A DNA stretch of 64,000 nucleotides, taken from Mucilaginibacter saanensis. GTDB taxonomy: Bacteria; Bacteroidota; Bacteroidia; Sphingobacteriales; Sphingobacteriaceae. The stretch is taken from NCBI RefSeq assembly GCF_014200575.1, contig NZ_JACHBZ010000004.1, positions 248,001 through 312,000 of the forward strand. Direction: 5' to 3'. The notes beneath the pieces were generated by a model that saw only the letters and a list, made by a program, of their open reading frames with translations, had not been told where the DNA came from and did no database searches. Made by a program: the position numbers and the translations under genes. This document shows positions 1-8,398 of the stretch, piece after piece. The first letter of the stretch is position 1, and each line of letters opens with the position of its first letter.

Positions 1-138
1 TGATTTAGTCAGGGGCTTTTAGTCTGGTACTGCTATTGGCTACTATGCCTCAAATAGTACTAACCTGGTTTGGGTAAAGCAAATAAAACGCAAACAGCTT
101 TACCCTCACCACAAAAACAAATAATATCCATATTCAAA
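1..138. other. Left edge, no supportable gene
   Basis: Only short open stretches run in from the left edge and all stop within about 120 bases. One of them might be the tail of a gene outside the window, but nothing in it is recognisable. The reading frame of the barrel protein that follows is open from an earlier ATG at 70. That extension has no signal-peptide character, so I treat this stretch as leader. Confidence 0.4.
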
Positions 139-1536
139 ATGAAAAAACTTTTATTGTCATTTATTTTAGGCATATCAATAACTACTGCCTATTCCCAGGA
201 TCAGGCAACTACCTTAAAAAAGGATAGCACCATGGTTAAGGATACCGTGAAAACTAAAGCCGAACCCTTTGCTTTCGGCGACTTTACCTGGCTTAATGGT
301 AACGACCGCAGGCATAAGGCCCTGTTGGATACTAAATACTTTACCGGCCGTTTCCTGCTCGACTTTAATTATACGGCGTCAAATAATAACCCTATTGACC
401 ATACCGTGGTTGGTTCCACCGCGCTGGCCCGTGATCATGAGTTTGAGATCTCGACTGTTGCCTTTGGCGGCGATTTTCATTACGACAATGTACGGGCAAG
501 CGTATTAACACAATTTGGTACACGCGCCACAGTTGTGCCCCGTAATGATTTTAGCGTTACCCGCGGACAGTATGACCTGGCAACGGCGTACCGTTATTTA
601 AGCGAGGCCAATGCCGGTTATCACTTTAACGTATTACACGGCATTAACGTTGATGCCGGTATCTTCATGTCATACGTTGGGTTGTTTTCTTATTATAATG
701 CCGAAAACTGGGCCTATCAGCCATCCTTTACGTCAGATAATACACCTTGGTTCTTTAATGGTATCCGCGTGCAGATATTTGTAAGCGATAAGTTAAAAAT
801 TGAGCCATGGCTGATCAATGGATGGCAATCATACGGTATGTTTAACAGCCAGCCCGGTATTGGCGGTCAAATTTTATGGCGCCCGGTAGAGTGGTTCCAG
901 GCTTTAACAAATACCTATTATGGTGCGGATACGCAGGACAAACCAGGCAGAAAACGTTTTCACTCTGATAACAGTATTGAGCTAAGGTATTTTAAAGGCG
1001 AGGATAAAGGCAGCTTTGTGAACAGCGCGGCATTTTCCATCACCGGCGATATTGGTTTTGAAAAGGGCGATGGTGTAAACGGTTTTCATGCAGATCCGGT
1101 AAAAGGTCCGGCACAGTATTTTGCCAGCGGTATGATCTATCACCGCATGGTAATGGCTAAGGGCCATCTGGGCTGGACAGTTGGCGGCGGTGTAATCAAT
1201 AACCCCGGCCGCTACCTGGTGCTGTACCCAACCGGCGATGCCAATCCAATACCGGCCATTAATACAGGCGCAACCGGTTCACATCCGTTTACAGCTAATC
1301 CCGGCGATCAGTTTCACGGATACGATTACTCCACCACAATTGATCTGATGCCCAATGATTACCTGACCTTTAGGTTAGAGGTGGTACATCGCCATGCCAG
1401 CGTGCCTTACTTTGCAGGCCACGGTGGTGTAACTTCTCCAGACGGTTATAACACCACGCCAGTACCGTCAGATTTTACCCCAGACCTGGTACCCTCAGAA
1501 ACCCGGTTTATCGGAGCCTTATTGGTGCGGTTTTAA
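139..1536 (+). CDS. Outer-membrane beta-barrel protein, BBP2/OmpL-like porin
   Basis: A predicted 465-residue outer-membrane protein. The start at 139 is preferred over an in-frame ATG at 70 because it places a classic signal peptide at residues 1-20 (MKK, hydrophobic core, TAYSQ). The mature part alternates aromatic and polar residues in beta-strand style, with repeated W-F/Y motifs (FGDFTWLNG near the mature N-terminus, WLINGWQSYG in the middle), and ends in a strand finishing LLVRF with the C-terminal Phe typical of barrels. This fits the putative porin family once called DUF1597 (BBP2). Substrate unknown. It stands alone with about 190 bases to the next gene. The family call is by eye. 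Confidence 0.72.
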   Translation: MKKLLLSFILGISITTAYSQDQATTLKKDSTMVKDTVKTKAEPFAFGDFTWLNGNDRRHKALLDTKYFTGRFLLDFNYTASNNNPIDHTVVGSTALARDHEFEISTVAFGGDFHYDNVRASVLTQFGTRATVVPRNDFSVTRGQYDLATAYRYLSEANAGYHFNVLHGINVDAGIFMSYVGLFSYYNAENWAYQPSFTSDNTPWFFNGIRVQIFVSDKLKIEPWLINGWQSYGMFNSQPGIGGQILWRPVEWFQALTNTYYGADTQDKPGRKRFHSDNSIELRYFKGEDKGSFVNSAAFSITGDIGFEKGDGVNGFHADPVKGPAQYFASGMIYHRMVMAKGHLGWTVGGGVINNPGRYLVLYPTGDANPIPAINTGATGSHPFTANPGDQFHGYDYSTTIDLMPNDYLTFRLEVVHRHASVPYFAGHGGVTSPDGYNTTPVPSDFTPDLVPSETRFIGALLVRF

Positions 1537-1689
1537 CGGCTGTACGTTGATGTAGTCTGAATTTCAACTGTAATATAATCAGTTATATAAAGAAAATAAT
1601 TATAGAATCCAGCGATAACTTATTCCTAATTAGTTTGGTAAGTTTAGTAAGGTTGGGGGCCTGGTTTTGCCGCCCGGATTTTTAAAAAG

Positions 1690-1708
1690 ATACTATTACA
1701 AATAGTAT
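1690..1708. promoter_or_regulatory. Perfect 8-bp-arm palindrome upstream of the 1731 gene
   Basis: ATACTATT and AATAGTAT flank a 3-base centre, 22 bases before the ATG of the next gene. It could be an operator or a 5' UTR hairpin. Part of it (ATTACAAATAGT, 1695-1706) recurs at 20694-20705, just upstream of the DUF4856 gene. Confidence 0.45.
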
Positions 1709-1730
1709 ATCATCATTAAATATAAGTAAA

Positions 1731-2333
1731 ATGAAAACTTCAATCAAAATGCTCTTAACCATACTGGTGATCAGTATGCTGGGCGTACGTTTACATGCAC
1801 AAACAAAAGCTACCGTTACAGGTATTTATCTTACCGAACAGGATTTTAAAGCAGGTAAATTAAGCTATGTTTTAAATGAGGGGGATAAACTCCAGCTTAA
1901 CGGTTTTTTAAACGGAAAGCATGTAAGCCTAATTTATCAGGGCAAAAAAATAAAACTCTCCAAAAATGAGATTTTTGGCTACCGCCAGCATAACCAGGAT
2001 TTTAGATTTTATCAAACAGGGGTTTATCGCATATTGGATACTGCCGGGTTTACGCTGTACAGCCATCCAGAATTAATACAGCAGGGCAAAGGATACGCTG
2101 CTGTGCAACACTATTTTTATAGCATGGATAGTGCAAAACCGATATTGAATTTAACCATCCAAAACATCTGTAATAGTTTTATGGCACAGAGCGATTTCAG
2201 ATACAATGTAGAAAACTACTTTCATCAGGATGCTGATCTCATCACTTTTGACAAGGCAGATAATGAGTATGAGGTTAAATATCTTTATTTTGAGCATAAG
2301 CACATTTCCATGGCCCAACACGCCTCCCTTTAA
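1731..2333 (+). CDS. Secreted protein of unknown function
   Basis: A 200-residue protein with a clear signal peptide (residues 1-24, ending LHAQ) and no later membrane segment, so it should be periplasmic or surface-exposed. I do not recognise a domain. The mature part opens with the pattern YLTEQDFKAGKLSY, then a basic patch around GKKIKLSKNEIFGYR, and looks beta-rich. I have a general impression that such exported proteins recur in Bacteroidota, but I cannot name a family. It is monocistronic: a palindrome lies upstream and a rho-independent terminator just downstream. Confidence 0.7.
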   Translation: MKTSIKMLLTILVISMLGVRLHAQTKATVTGIYLTEQDFKAGKLSYVLNEGDKLQLNGFLNGKHVSLIYQGKKIKLSKNEIFGYRQHNQDFRFYQTGVYRILDTAGFTLYSHPELIQQGKGYAAVQHYFYSMDSAKPILNLTIQNICNSFMAQSDFRYNVENYFHQDADLITFDKADNEYEVKYLYFEHKHISMAQHASL

Positions 2334-2353
2334 CAACAATTAAATACCCCTGA

Positions 2354-2388
2354 TAAAAAAAGTCCTGGCACAATGCCGGGATTTTTTA
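2354..2388 (+). terminator. Rho-independent terminator after the secreted protein
   Basis: The stem CCTGGCA (2364-2370) pairs with TGCCGGG (2374-2380) with one G-T wobble. It is preceded by an A-run and followed by ATTTTTTATT. Confidence 0.8.
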
Positions 2389-2424
2389 TTGGAGGCATTT
2401 TAACAGCATAGCTTTTAGCCTAAA

Positions 2425-2824
2425 TTGAGTAGCTGCATGGGCCAGCAGGTAGGGGGTGGGGATGATGTTCAGATTTCTTATAATCAGTTGCTTATCGCTT
2501 TTTTTAATGATTTATTTATTCCTGATAATTTTAAATTATTAAAACAAATGCTTACTATTGATCAGGCGTCAGAAAACCCATCTTTGATGCCTTTGCCTAT
2601 CCCTGTTATTCCAATTAACCGTCTGACCTATGAGCTATTTATACGCCAACAATGTCAGTTTCAGCAAGAAAAAAGCAACAGAAAAGCTTATTGCCTTATT
2701 GTGCGCCAATGGCTGGGCTATATGCTATAGCAAGGGCTATATGCCGTCAGCTTTCAGGCATGTTAAAAAGCACCATTCACCTATAAATGCAACCAGTTCA
2801 GTTATCAATACAAACCTAAGTTAA
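2425..2824 (+). pseudogene. Small unknown ORF, apparently frameshifted
   Basis: Frame 1 is open from a TTG at 2425 (ATG at 2437) but loses protein character near 2640. Frame 2 picks up there as NNVSFSKKKATEKLIALLCANGW and runs to 2824, only 13 bases before the next gene. Removing one T from the TTT near 2640 would join the frames into one protein of about 130 residues. No family is recognised. It heads the tandem-paralog and DyP peroxidase group and may be its first cistron. It could also be noncoding, because neither half is compelling alone. Confidence 0.35.
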
Positions 2825-2836
2825 CACATATCAGTT

Positions 2837-3493
2837 ATGTCAAATATTGCAGGAAAAGCTTACGCGATGAATTTGATCACCCCCATTAAATGGTATATGG
2901 TTTGGATCAACCGCATTATTTTTTGGGTGGGCGGCTTACCCTATTTTCAGAAGAAATCTTTTGGCGGCCTTATTACGCTATCGCTCATTCATTATGCGCG
3001 CTGGGTAATAGTTGGGCGCAGCCAGTGGCCCCGGCTCAGTGAGGAGCAGCCAAAGGAGGAGTTAAATTACGGGTATATGCTCTTTTTTAGCAATTTTAAT
3101 GGTAGCTGGACACAATATGTCGACTCTTTTTCCATGGCGATCCCCTCGGGCTTAAACCTGTTATGGTATAAAAATATCGGGAAGCCCGGCTCTGTACCCG
3201 AAACGCCCTTTAATGCCTATGTTATCAAAAACCAGATATGGACAGAGCACTATTATAATTCATACCCCATGGCATCTTCCAACGATGTAAAATCAGCCCA
3301 GCGGGTAAAACAGCAGGTGATCAGTTTAACTGAAAACCTGGATACGATTAGCGAAGCTGATTTTATGAAGAAATATAACAGCGCATTATTTGAGCTCCAG
3401 GCCGATATCAGCCAAATGGAGCCAACACCGGTTGTAAGCCTGGCTTACGAAGCAATTGAAAAAAGAACACGTATTGAAAAAGCTATCAGTTAA
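2837..3493 (+). CDS. Unknown protein A of the DyP-peroxidase locus (paralog of next gene)
   Basis: A 218-residue protein without a signal peptide; residues 20-37 and 44-52 are hydrophobic but probably not membrane spans. It shares its plan with the next gene: an N-terminal GKAY-xxx-L-xPIK signature (residues 6-18), then HYARWVIV (52-59), then YMLFFSNFNG (80-89), then a segment around NQIWTEHYYNSYP. Those two core motifs resemble the paired beta-strands of dimeric alpha+beta barrel proteins, the superfamily fold that also contains DyP peroxidases; this is inference. Spacing of 26 bases to the next cistron and a DyP gene after that suggest one operon. Enzymatic activity is unknown; a partner or accessory of the peroxidase is the simplest idea. 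Confidence 0.72.
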   Translation: MSNIAGKAYAMNLITPIKWYMVWINRIIFWVGGLPYFQKKSFGGLITLSLIHYARWVIVGRSQWPRLSEEQPKEELNYGYMLFFSNFNGSWTQYVDSFSMAIPSGLNLLWYKNIGKPGSVPETPFNAYVIKNQIWTEHYYNSYPMASSNDVKSAQRVKQQVISLTENLDTISEADFMKKYNSALFELQADISQMEPTPVVSLAYEAIEKRTRIEKAIS

Positions 3494-3519
3494 ATTGTTG
3501 AACCTTCAATCATAACTAT

Positions 3520-4168
3520 ATGCCAAACATATCAGGAAAAGCCTACGGTCTAACTACCCTTTGCCCAATTAAAAATGGCCAGCAGGGCGGCATTTCAAAT
3601 AGTAACCTTACCAGGAAGATACTACAACAACTACCCGAGAATCAGCACAGTCCGCTGGCAAAAGTGGCCAACACCTACTTAGCCAGGTTTTTTATTTTGG
3701 ACGATGCCGTATTTGAATCCTATCCAAATAAGCTGGATACATTGAAATCAAAATACCTGGTGTTCACATCAAACCTGCACGGCGATATTGATACCTATCT
3801 TACAGGTATGTGGAATAGTATTGAAAACGACATGGGCCAATTGTGTAGCGTTTGACAAGGTAAACTCGGCCGAAACATTTGTGCAGTATATAAAAAAGTG
3901 TCAGATTGAAACTACCTTTTTCTTTAACGGCTCAACAGATGATTCACTGGCTGAGCAATTAAAATCCTTGTATCTGAAGCAGGAGTTTTCAAAGTTTGTG
4001 TTCACACATCAGGGCTTACCGCCCAGCCAATTACTATCAGATTTCAGGGCGTTTATTAATGAGGTTAAGCCTACTGATTTAGCTTTCCCAACCTGGAACG
4101 CAGGCGTGTGTTCCCTTGACGGTATCTGCAAAAGTCAAAGTGTAAATCAGCTGGTAGAAAAACAATAA
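3520..4168 (+). pseudogene. Unknown protein B of the DyP-peroxidase locus, frameshifted
   Basis: The first 111 codons (from 3520) repeat the plan of the preceding gene: GKAY and PIK at residues 6-18, TYLARFFIL at 52-60, YLVFTSNLHG at 79-88. The frame then breaks. The remainder continues in frame 2 with WANCVAF and the paralogous QIETTFFFNGS segment and ends at 4168. Deleting one A from the AAAA at 3824-3827 restores a continuous protein of about 215 residues. It lies 20 bases before the DyP gene. This is either a real single-base lesion or a homopolymer sequencing error. Apart from the break it looks well conserved, which favours error or very recent decay. Confidence 0.7.
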
Positions 4169-4187
4169 CATAACAAACTATTTAACG

Positions 4188-5798
4188 ATGGATACAATAT
4201 TAGACCTTTATGATATTCAGGGTAATATCATGAAACATTATCCTGAAAGTGGCTTTATTAAAGCGCGGTATCTGTTCTTTAAAGTAAATGAAGGGGAGCA
4301 GGGGCGAACTTTTGTAAGTGAAATTCGTCGTTACATTACGTCATCGGCTCATTGGACTACCGGCGATGATACCACCACCGGAGTAGCCTGGCCGGATGCG
4401 ACCACCAATATAGCATTTACCTATAACGGATTGAAGACATTGGGTATTTCGGTACAAACGCTGCAAAGTTTCCCGGATGAGTTTATAGTTGGTATGCGGG
4501 GGCGCAGGAGCATCCTTGGCGATGATGGGCCAAGTGATCCGGAACGCTGGGATCCGGTATGGAAAAAGGAGATCCATATTTTTGTATCTATTGATGCGCC
4601 GAACGATGATGCCTTGGTAAAAAGGTTTAATGAAATTCTGGCTATTATAACAGAAAAAAAATTGCACAATGTGGTGCTGTTAGACGGGCACCGCGCAGAT
4701 CAGGGCGAAGAAAAAGCGTACCAGGATGCTTCCGTTTTATATGAGAATGATATACCCACCGCCAAAGAGCATTTTGGCTATACCGATGGAATAAGCAATC
4801 CGTTTTTTAAGGGGATGACACCGGAAATGGGAGAACTTGTTGGCGGCGGAAAAAAGAATGGTATAAATAAGCTGGGCTATGGTGATCCTGAATTAGCATC
4901 TACCTGGGCACCGCTGGAAACCGGGGAGTTTATCCTGGGGCATAAAGACGAAGCGCAGGAGTATCCATTGGCTCCCATGCCGCCTTTAATGGCCAGGAAT
5001 GGCTCGTTTATGGTTTACCGTAAGCTACATGAAAACGTAGGGAAGTTTAATGCCTATCTTGATGAGGCATCGCGGAATTTCCCCGGAGGCAAAGAGCTGC
5101 TTGCCGCCAAACTGGTGGGTCGCTGGCGTAACGGAGCGCCGATCACTACTTTCCCAAAGGAGAGTGAGGCTAACGATATTGCTATGAAAAGGCAACTGGC
5201 TGTGTATGCCATTAACCAGGCCCAAACACCGGCCCAAAAGATTGCCGCCCAGGCAACATTCCGGGAGGTAAATAAAAAATTTCAGGCTTTTGATTACAAT
5301 AAGGATCTGAAAGGTGGCGGGTGCCCGGTTGGTGCGCATATCAGGCGTGCAAACTCCAGGGGAGCGCTTGAGTTTGGACATAACAATGCCTTTGATACTC
5401 CCGGTGCTGTTGATAACCGGCGGAGGCTTATCAGGAGGGGGCTGCCGTACGGTAAAGCGGATACGCCGCAAAGCAACAACGGCAACCACGGTACTATTTT
5501 TATGTGTATCAGTGCTAATATTAAACGCCAGTTTGAATTTGTATTGCAGCAGTGGATTAATTATGGCAATGATTTTAAGCTGGCAAACGACAAAGATGCT
5601 CTGTTAGGTAACCATGCAGAAGTTAATGGAAAAGGCAATGGGCGGATGGTTTTAGAAGCCGACGGTGAAAGCGGCAACCCACCTTATTTTTTGAGCGATT
5701 TTCCGAGGTTTATTGAAACCCGCGGGGGCGAATATTTTTTTATTCCGAGCCTTACGGCGCTAAGGATGATTGGCGACGGAATTATTGATCCAACTTAA
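4188..5798 (+). CDS. DyP-type heme peroxidase
   Basis: A 536-residue cytoplasmic-type protein (no signal peptide) of the dye-decolorizing peroxidase family, which oxidises substrates with hydrogen peroxide using heme. The family GxxDG motif is GYTDG at residues 197-201, supplying the catalytic Asp200. The proximal heme histidine is His384 in CPVGAHIRR. The distal Arg lies in the RRRLIRRGLPYG block (about 411-421). The C-terminal FFIPSLTALR segment also fits. The length matches the longer DyP subgroups rather than the roughly 310-residue bacterial B type. It follows two paralogous unknown genes at 19-26 base spacing, so it is probably the last gene of that operon. Physiological substrate unknown. 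Confidence 0.93.
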   Translation: MDTILDLYDIQGNIMKHYPESGFIKARYLFFKVNEGEQGRTFVSEIRRYITSSAHWTTGDDTTTGVAWPDATTNIAFTYNGLKTLGISVQTLQSFPDEFIVGMRGRRSILGDDGPSDPERWDPVWKKEIHIFVSIDAPNDDALVKRFNEILAIITEKKLHNVVLLDGHRADQGEEKAYQDASVLYENDIPTAKEHFGYTDGISNPFFKGMTPEMGELVGGGKKNGINKLGYGDPELASTWAPLETGEFILGHKDEAQEYPLAPMPPLMARNGSFMVYRKLHENVGKFNAYLDEASRNFPGGKELLAAKLVGRWRNGAPITTFPKESEANDIAMKRQLAVYAINQAQTPAQKIAAQATFREVNKKFQAFDYNKDLKGGGCPVGAHIRRANSRGALEFGHNNAFDTPGAVDNRRRLIRRGLPYGKADTPQSNNGNHGTIFMCISANIKRQFEFVLQQWINYGNDFKLANDKDALLGNHAEVNGKGNGRMVLEADGESGNPPYFLSDFPRFIETRGGEYFFIPSLTALRMIGDGIIDPT

Positions 5799-5932
5799 TA
5801 TCAATATTGGGTTTAAAGCAAAAATATATAAGCCATCCATACTCCCGGTTACAATAATATTTAGCCGGAAAACAGCATACCATATCGCGGCTTTCTACGA
5901 TCCGGGATATGTCTATAAATTAAATAAATATT

Positions 5933-5975
5933 AATCCGTTAACTACTGAATTTCAGTTATGTTACGGATTTTATT
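5933..5975 (+). terminator. Candidate terminator after the DyP gene
   Basis: Outer arms AATCCGT (5933-5939) and ACGGATT (5964-5970) enclose an inner palindrome ACTGAA-T-TTCAGT. TTATT follows. The T-run is weak, so this could also be an RNA-processing hairpin. Confidence 0.45.
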
Positions 5976-6038
5976 GGTTTAATAATCCCACTTTTATAAG
6001 CCGTCAGGAGCCATGTTTCTGATGCAGAATAGTAACTC

Positions 6039-6052
6039 ACGTAAATTTACGT
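6039..6052. promoter_or_regulatory. Perfect 14-bp palindrome, operator-like
   Basis: ACGTAAATTTACGT reads the same on both strands, about 290 bases upstream of the metallopeptidase start. The size and symmetry suit a homodimeric repressor site, but no regulator gene sits beside it. Confidence 0.35.
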
Positions 6053-6081
6053 TCACATCGGTATTATTTTGAGTAAAAACA

Positions 6082-6110
6082 CTCGGGAAGTTTTAAATAA
6101 AACACCCGAG
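6082..6110. repeat. Long imperfect hairpin upstream of the metallopeptidase
   Basis: CTCGGG (6082-6087) pairs with CCCGAG (6105-6110), and GTTTT (6090-6094) pairs with AAAAC (6099-6103) inside it. On the minus strand it is followed by a T-rich stretch, so it resembles a leftward terminator although no leftward gene ends here. Confidence 0.45.
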
Positions 6111-6340
6111 CTTTGAAATACCAAATCCTATTTAAGTTTTATTGTAAATAATTGCACCAAAATAACTGGCTGGTAAACAGTGTGTTTTAGCTGTTTGCTG
6201 CCGGCAGTATTAATGACTGACGTGTACTGTAGACTGTTCATCATGGGAGGCTTAAATAAAGCAAACCTATCATATAGATAACTAAACAGGGAAGTCGAAA
6301 ACTGATATAGAGTAGGCAAAACCTAATACCCAATTATAAA

Positions 6341-7534
6341 ATGAAAAAAACACCAGACAACCAACAGGAAGCCCCAAAAGACATCATTGCCTGTTCGCTT
6401 AAAATGCTGCCACAAAATCAATGGATCGCGGCTTCAGAAACTGCAGTCAGGATTAATCCTGCAAACAAAGCACACCTGCATCAATTAAGGCAGGCCCTGC
6501 CACCGGGTACACTTACTCCGGAGCATCTTGCGCTAATTACTGCCAAAAGATGGCCATCGACGGGTGTAAGTCTTACGGTGAGCTTTCTGGAAGCTATTGA
6601 CCCTGCGCTGGCTACCCGCATCCTGTCGCACATGAATGCATGGGGCCAATATTGTAATGCCAAATTTAACCAGGTAAGTGCTAACGGGCAAGTCCGCATC
6701 AGCCTCCTGGGAAATGGCTACTGGTCATATTTAGGAACCGATATTTTACATATACCCGCCGGGCAGGCTACCATGAACCTGCAGGGCTTTAGCATGGGTA
6801 CCGCAGAATCTGAGTATCACCGGGTGGTACGTCATGAAACCGGTCACACACTGGGCTTTCCGCATGAACATACCCGCAGCGAAATTGTAAACCGGATTGA
6901 CCCCGCTAAGGCAAAGGCTTATTTCCTGGCAAACGATGGCTGGGATGCCAATATGGTTACCGCTCAAGTGCTTACGCCTTTGGATGACTCGGCCCTGATT
7001 GAAACAGCACATGCTGATCCAAATTCAATCATGTGCTATTGGTTACCTGCCTCTATCATGAAGGATGGCGTGGCTGTAGCCGGCGGTACTGATATTGATG
7101 CCCAGGATCAGCAATTTGCGGGTATGGTATATCCGCTGCCGTTAAAACCCGTATTTAAGGAGCACAAGGATATTAAACTGGAAAAGGTAGAAACCAAAGA
7201 GAAAAATGAAAAAATAGAGCATAAGGAAAAGGTAGAGATCAAGGAGAAAAACGAGAAAATAGAACGGAAAGAAAAATTAGAAAAAATAGAGCGTAAGGAA
7301 AAAAACGAAATCATTGAGCACAAGATTATTGACCACAAACTTTTTGACAACAAGATCAGTGATATTGTTCCGGTGCATCCCGTAAATCCGGTGATCGGCA
7401 GTACGTCAAGCCAGGTGCCGTCGGGCCTTGAAGAAAGGGTTCAGCAGTTGGAGGCTTTGGTTACTTCGCTCACGTCATTTATTGACAGCAGCCTGCGTCC
7501 TGATCTGGGTCAGGGTGCGCTTTCAAACGAATAA
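6341..7534 (+). CDS. Astacin-like (M12A) zinc metallopeptidase with Lys/Glu-rich tail
   Basis: A 397-residue zinc protease of the metzincin/astacin type. The zinc motif is HETGHTLGFPHEH at residues 165-177: His165, His169 and His175 are ligands, Glu166 is the base, and the astacin-style extra HEH follows. The Met-turn is SIMCYW with Met231. No signal peptide is visible. After the catalytic domain, residues about 272-325 form a repetitive Lys/Glu segment built on KEKNEKIEHKEK-type units, likely a single charged helix. It is followed by a Pro/Val spacer and a short C-terminal coiled coil (LEERVQQLEALVTSL). A terminator-like hairpin separates it from the ATP-grasp pair downstream. Substrate unknown. 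Confidence 0.85.
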   Translation: MKKTPDNQQEAPKDIIACSLKMLPQNQWIAASETAVRINPANKAHLHQLRQALPPGTLTPEHLALITAKRWPSTGVSLTVSFLEAIDPALATRILSHMNAWGQYCNAKFNQVSANGQVRISLLGNGYWSYLGTDILHIPAGQATMNLQGFSMGTAESEYHRVVRHETGHTLGFPHEHTRSEIVNRIDPAKAKAYFLANDGWDANMVTAQVLTPLDDSALIETAHADPNSIMCYWLPASIMKDGVAVAGGTDIDAQDQQFAGMVYPLPLKPVFKEHKDIKLEKVETKEKNEKIEHKEKVEIKEKNEKIERKEKLEKIERKEKNEIIEHKIIDHKLFDNKISDIVPVHPVNPVIGSTSSQVPSGLEERVQQLEALVTSLTSFIDSSLRPDLGQGALSNE

Positions 7535-7545
7535 TTTTTAAACCG

Positions 7546-7589
7546 GCAGGTACAAAGTTGGGATTGCCACCTTTATACCTGCTTTTTTA
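7546..7589 (+). terminator. Terminator between metallopeptidase and ATP-grasp pair
   Basis: GCAGGTA (7546-7552) pairs with TACCTGC (7576-7582), with additional AAG/CTT pairing in the loop, followed by TTTTTTA. It ends only about 11 bases before the next ATG, so it may attenuate rather than fully separate the two units. Confidence 0.65.
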
Positions 7590-7600
7590 TCAAAACAACC

Positions 7601-8398
7601 ATGATCCTCATTATTGCCCATCACCACGATGCGGAAGCGCAATGGCTTTGCCAGATCCTTAAAGAGGATTATGATATGCCGGTTTACCTGTTAATGCCCG
7701 AAGCACTGGGTGTAGATTACAGCATATCGCTTCAATTACAGAATAATGGCCTTCACCATGCAACCATCTTTTTTAATGAGCCGCAGTTACGGCTGGAATG
7801 TAATGAGGTATGGTACGCCATTAACCGCCTCAGCTATATAAATCCAATCGTATGGCAGCACGCTAATGCGGACGAAAAGGCTTATGCTACCAATGAAATT
7901 AACTCATTTTTTCCGGCATTTATTCATTCGCTTAAATGCCCGGTGAGCAATAAAATATACCACGGTGCCTTATACGGCGACAGTAGTTTTGCAGCACAAT
8001 GGGCCGCCCATTTATATCAGCATGGACTATCTGTAAATCCGTTGGCTACAGAAAGGACAGGTAAACAATTTGAAAAGCTCAACGCAATTCCGGTTGAACA
8101 AACGTGGCGGTTTATTTATGCAAACAATGAAATTATTTTGCCCTTAATTCAGGATCCAATAAAAAACTACGCAGGTTTGAGGGAAAGCATCCTGAGTAAG
8201 GGAGGCGACGAAATGCTGGAGTTTATATTTCTGAAAGGGGAGGATAACCGTCCGGAGTTGCTCCAGGTATCCAAAACCCCCTCATTGTCCTATTATGGAA
8301 AAACATTTGCAGAGGCCCTGCTTCAACAATTAAAACAGATCAATCATGATTATACTAATGGGCATACCCAGCGAAACACCCTTACGCTTGCTTGCTGA
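7601..8398 (+). CDS. Stand-alone pre-ATP-grasp-like protein, partner of RimK-like ligase
   Basis: A 265-residue cytoplasmic protein. Its N-terminus (ILIIAHHHDAEAQ) and the segment EVWYAINRLSY followed by DEKAYATNEINSFF resemble the N-terminal pre-ATP-grasp domain of MvdD/RimK-like peptide ligases. Where the ATP-grasp core should begin, I find no nucleotide-binding Lys motif and no metal-binding E-x-N motif, so it is probably not a ligase on its own. Its last 53 bases overlap the start of the true ATP-grasp gene in another frame, which implies translational coupling and perhaps a two-subunit enzyme. The similarity is by eye and distant. Confidence 0.55.
   Translation: MILIIAHHHDAEAQWLCQILKEDYDMPVYLLMPEALGVDYSISLQLQNNGLHHATIFFNEPQLRLECNEVWYAINRLSYINPIVWQHANADEKAYATNEINSFFPAFIHSLKCPVSNKIYHGALYGDSSFAAQWAAHLYQHGLSVNPLATERTGKQFEKLNAIPVEQTWRFIYANNEIILPLIQDPIKNYAGLRESILSKGGDEMLEFIFLKGEDNRPELLQVSKTPSLSYYGKTFAEALLQQLKQINHDYTNGHTQRNTLTLAC

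Larger units (their letters stand above)
5799..6340. other. 542-base intergenic region with hairpins and a palindrome
   Basis: No coding sequence. It holds a terminator-like hairpin (5933-5970), a perfect 14-bp palindrome (6039-6052) and a second long hairpin (6082-6110). The rest is AT-rich and presumably contains the promoter of the metallopeptidase gene, but I see no clear TAnnTTTG element at a sensible distance. Confidence 0.6.

Noticed and set aside
5025-5489. 154-codon open frame on the minus strand inside the DyP gene
   Set aside because: Antisense to a clearly conserved peroxidase, with no family resemblance; a codon-bias shadow.
7150-7350. Possible CRISPR-like or tandem DNA repeat in the metallopeptidase tail
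   Set aside because: The repetition is a coding Lys/Glu-rich segment with irregular unit length; there are no spacers.
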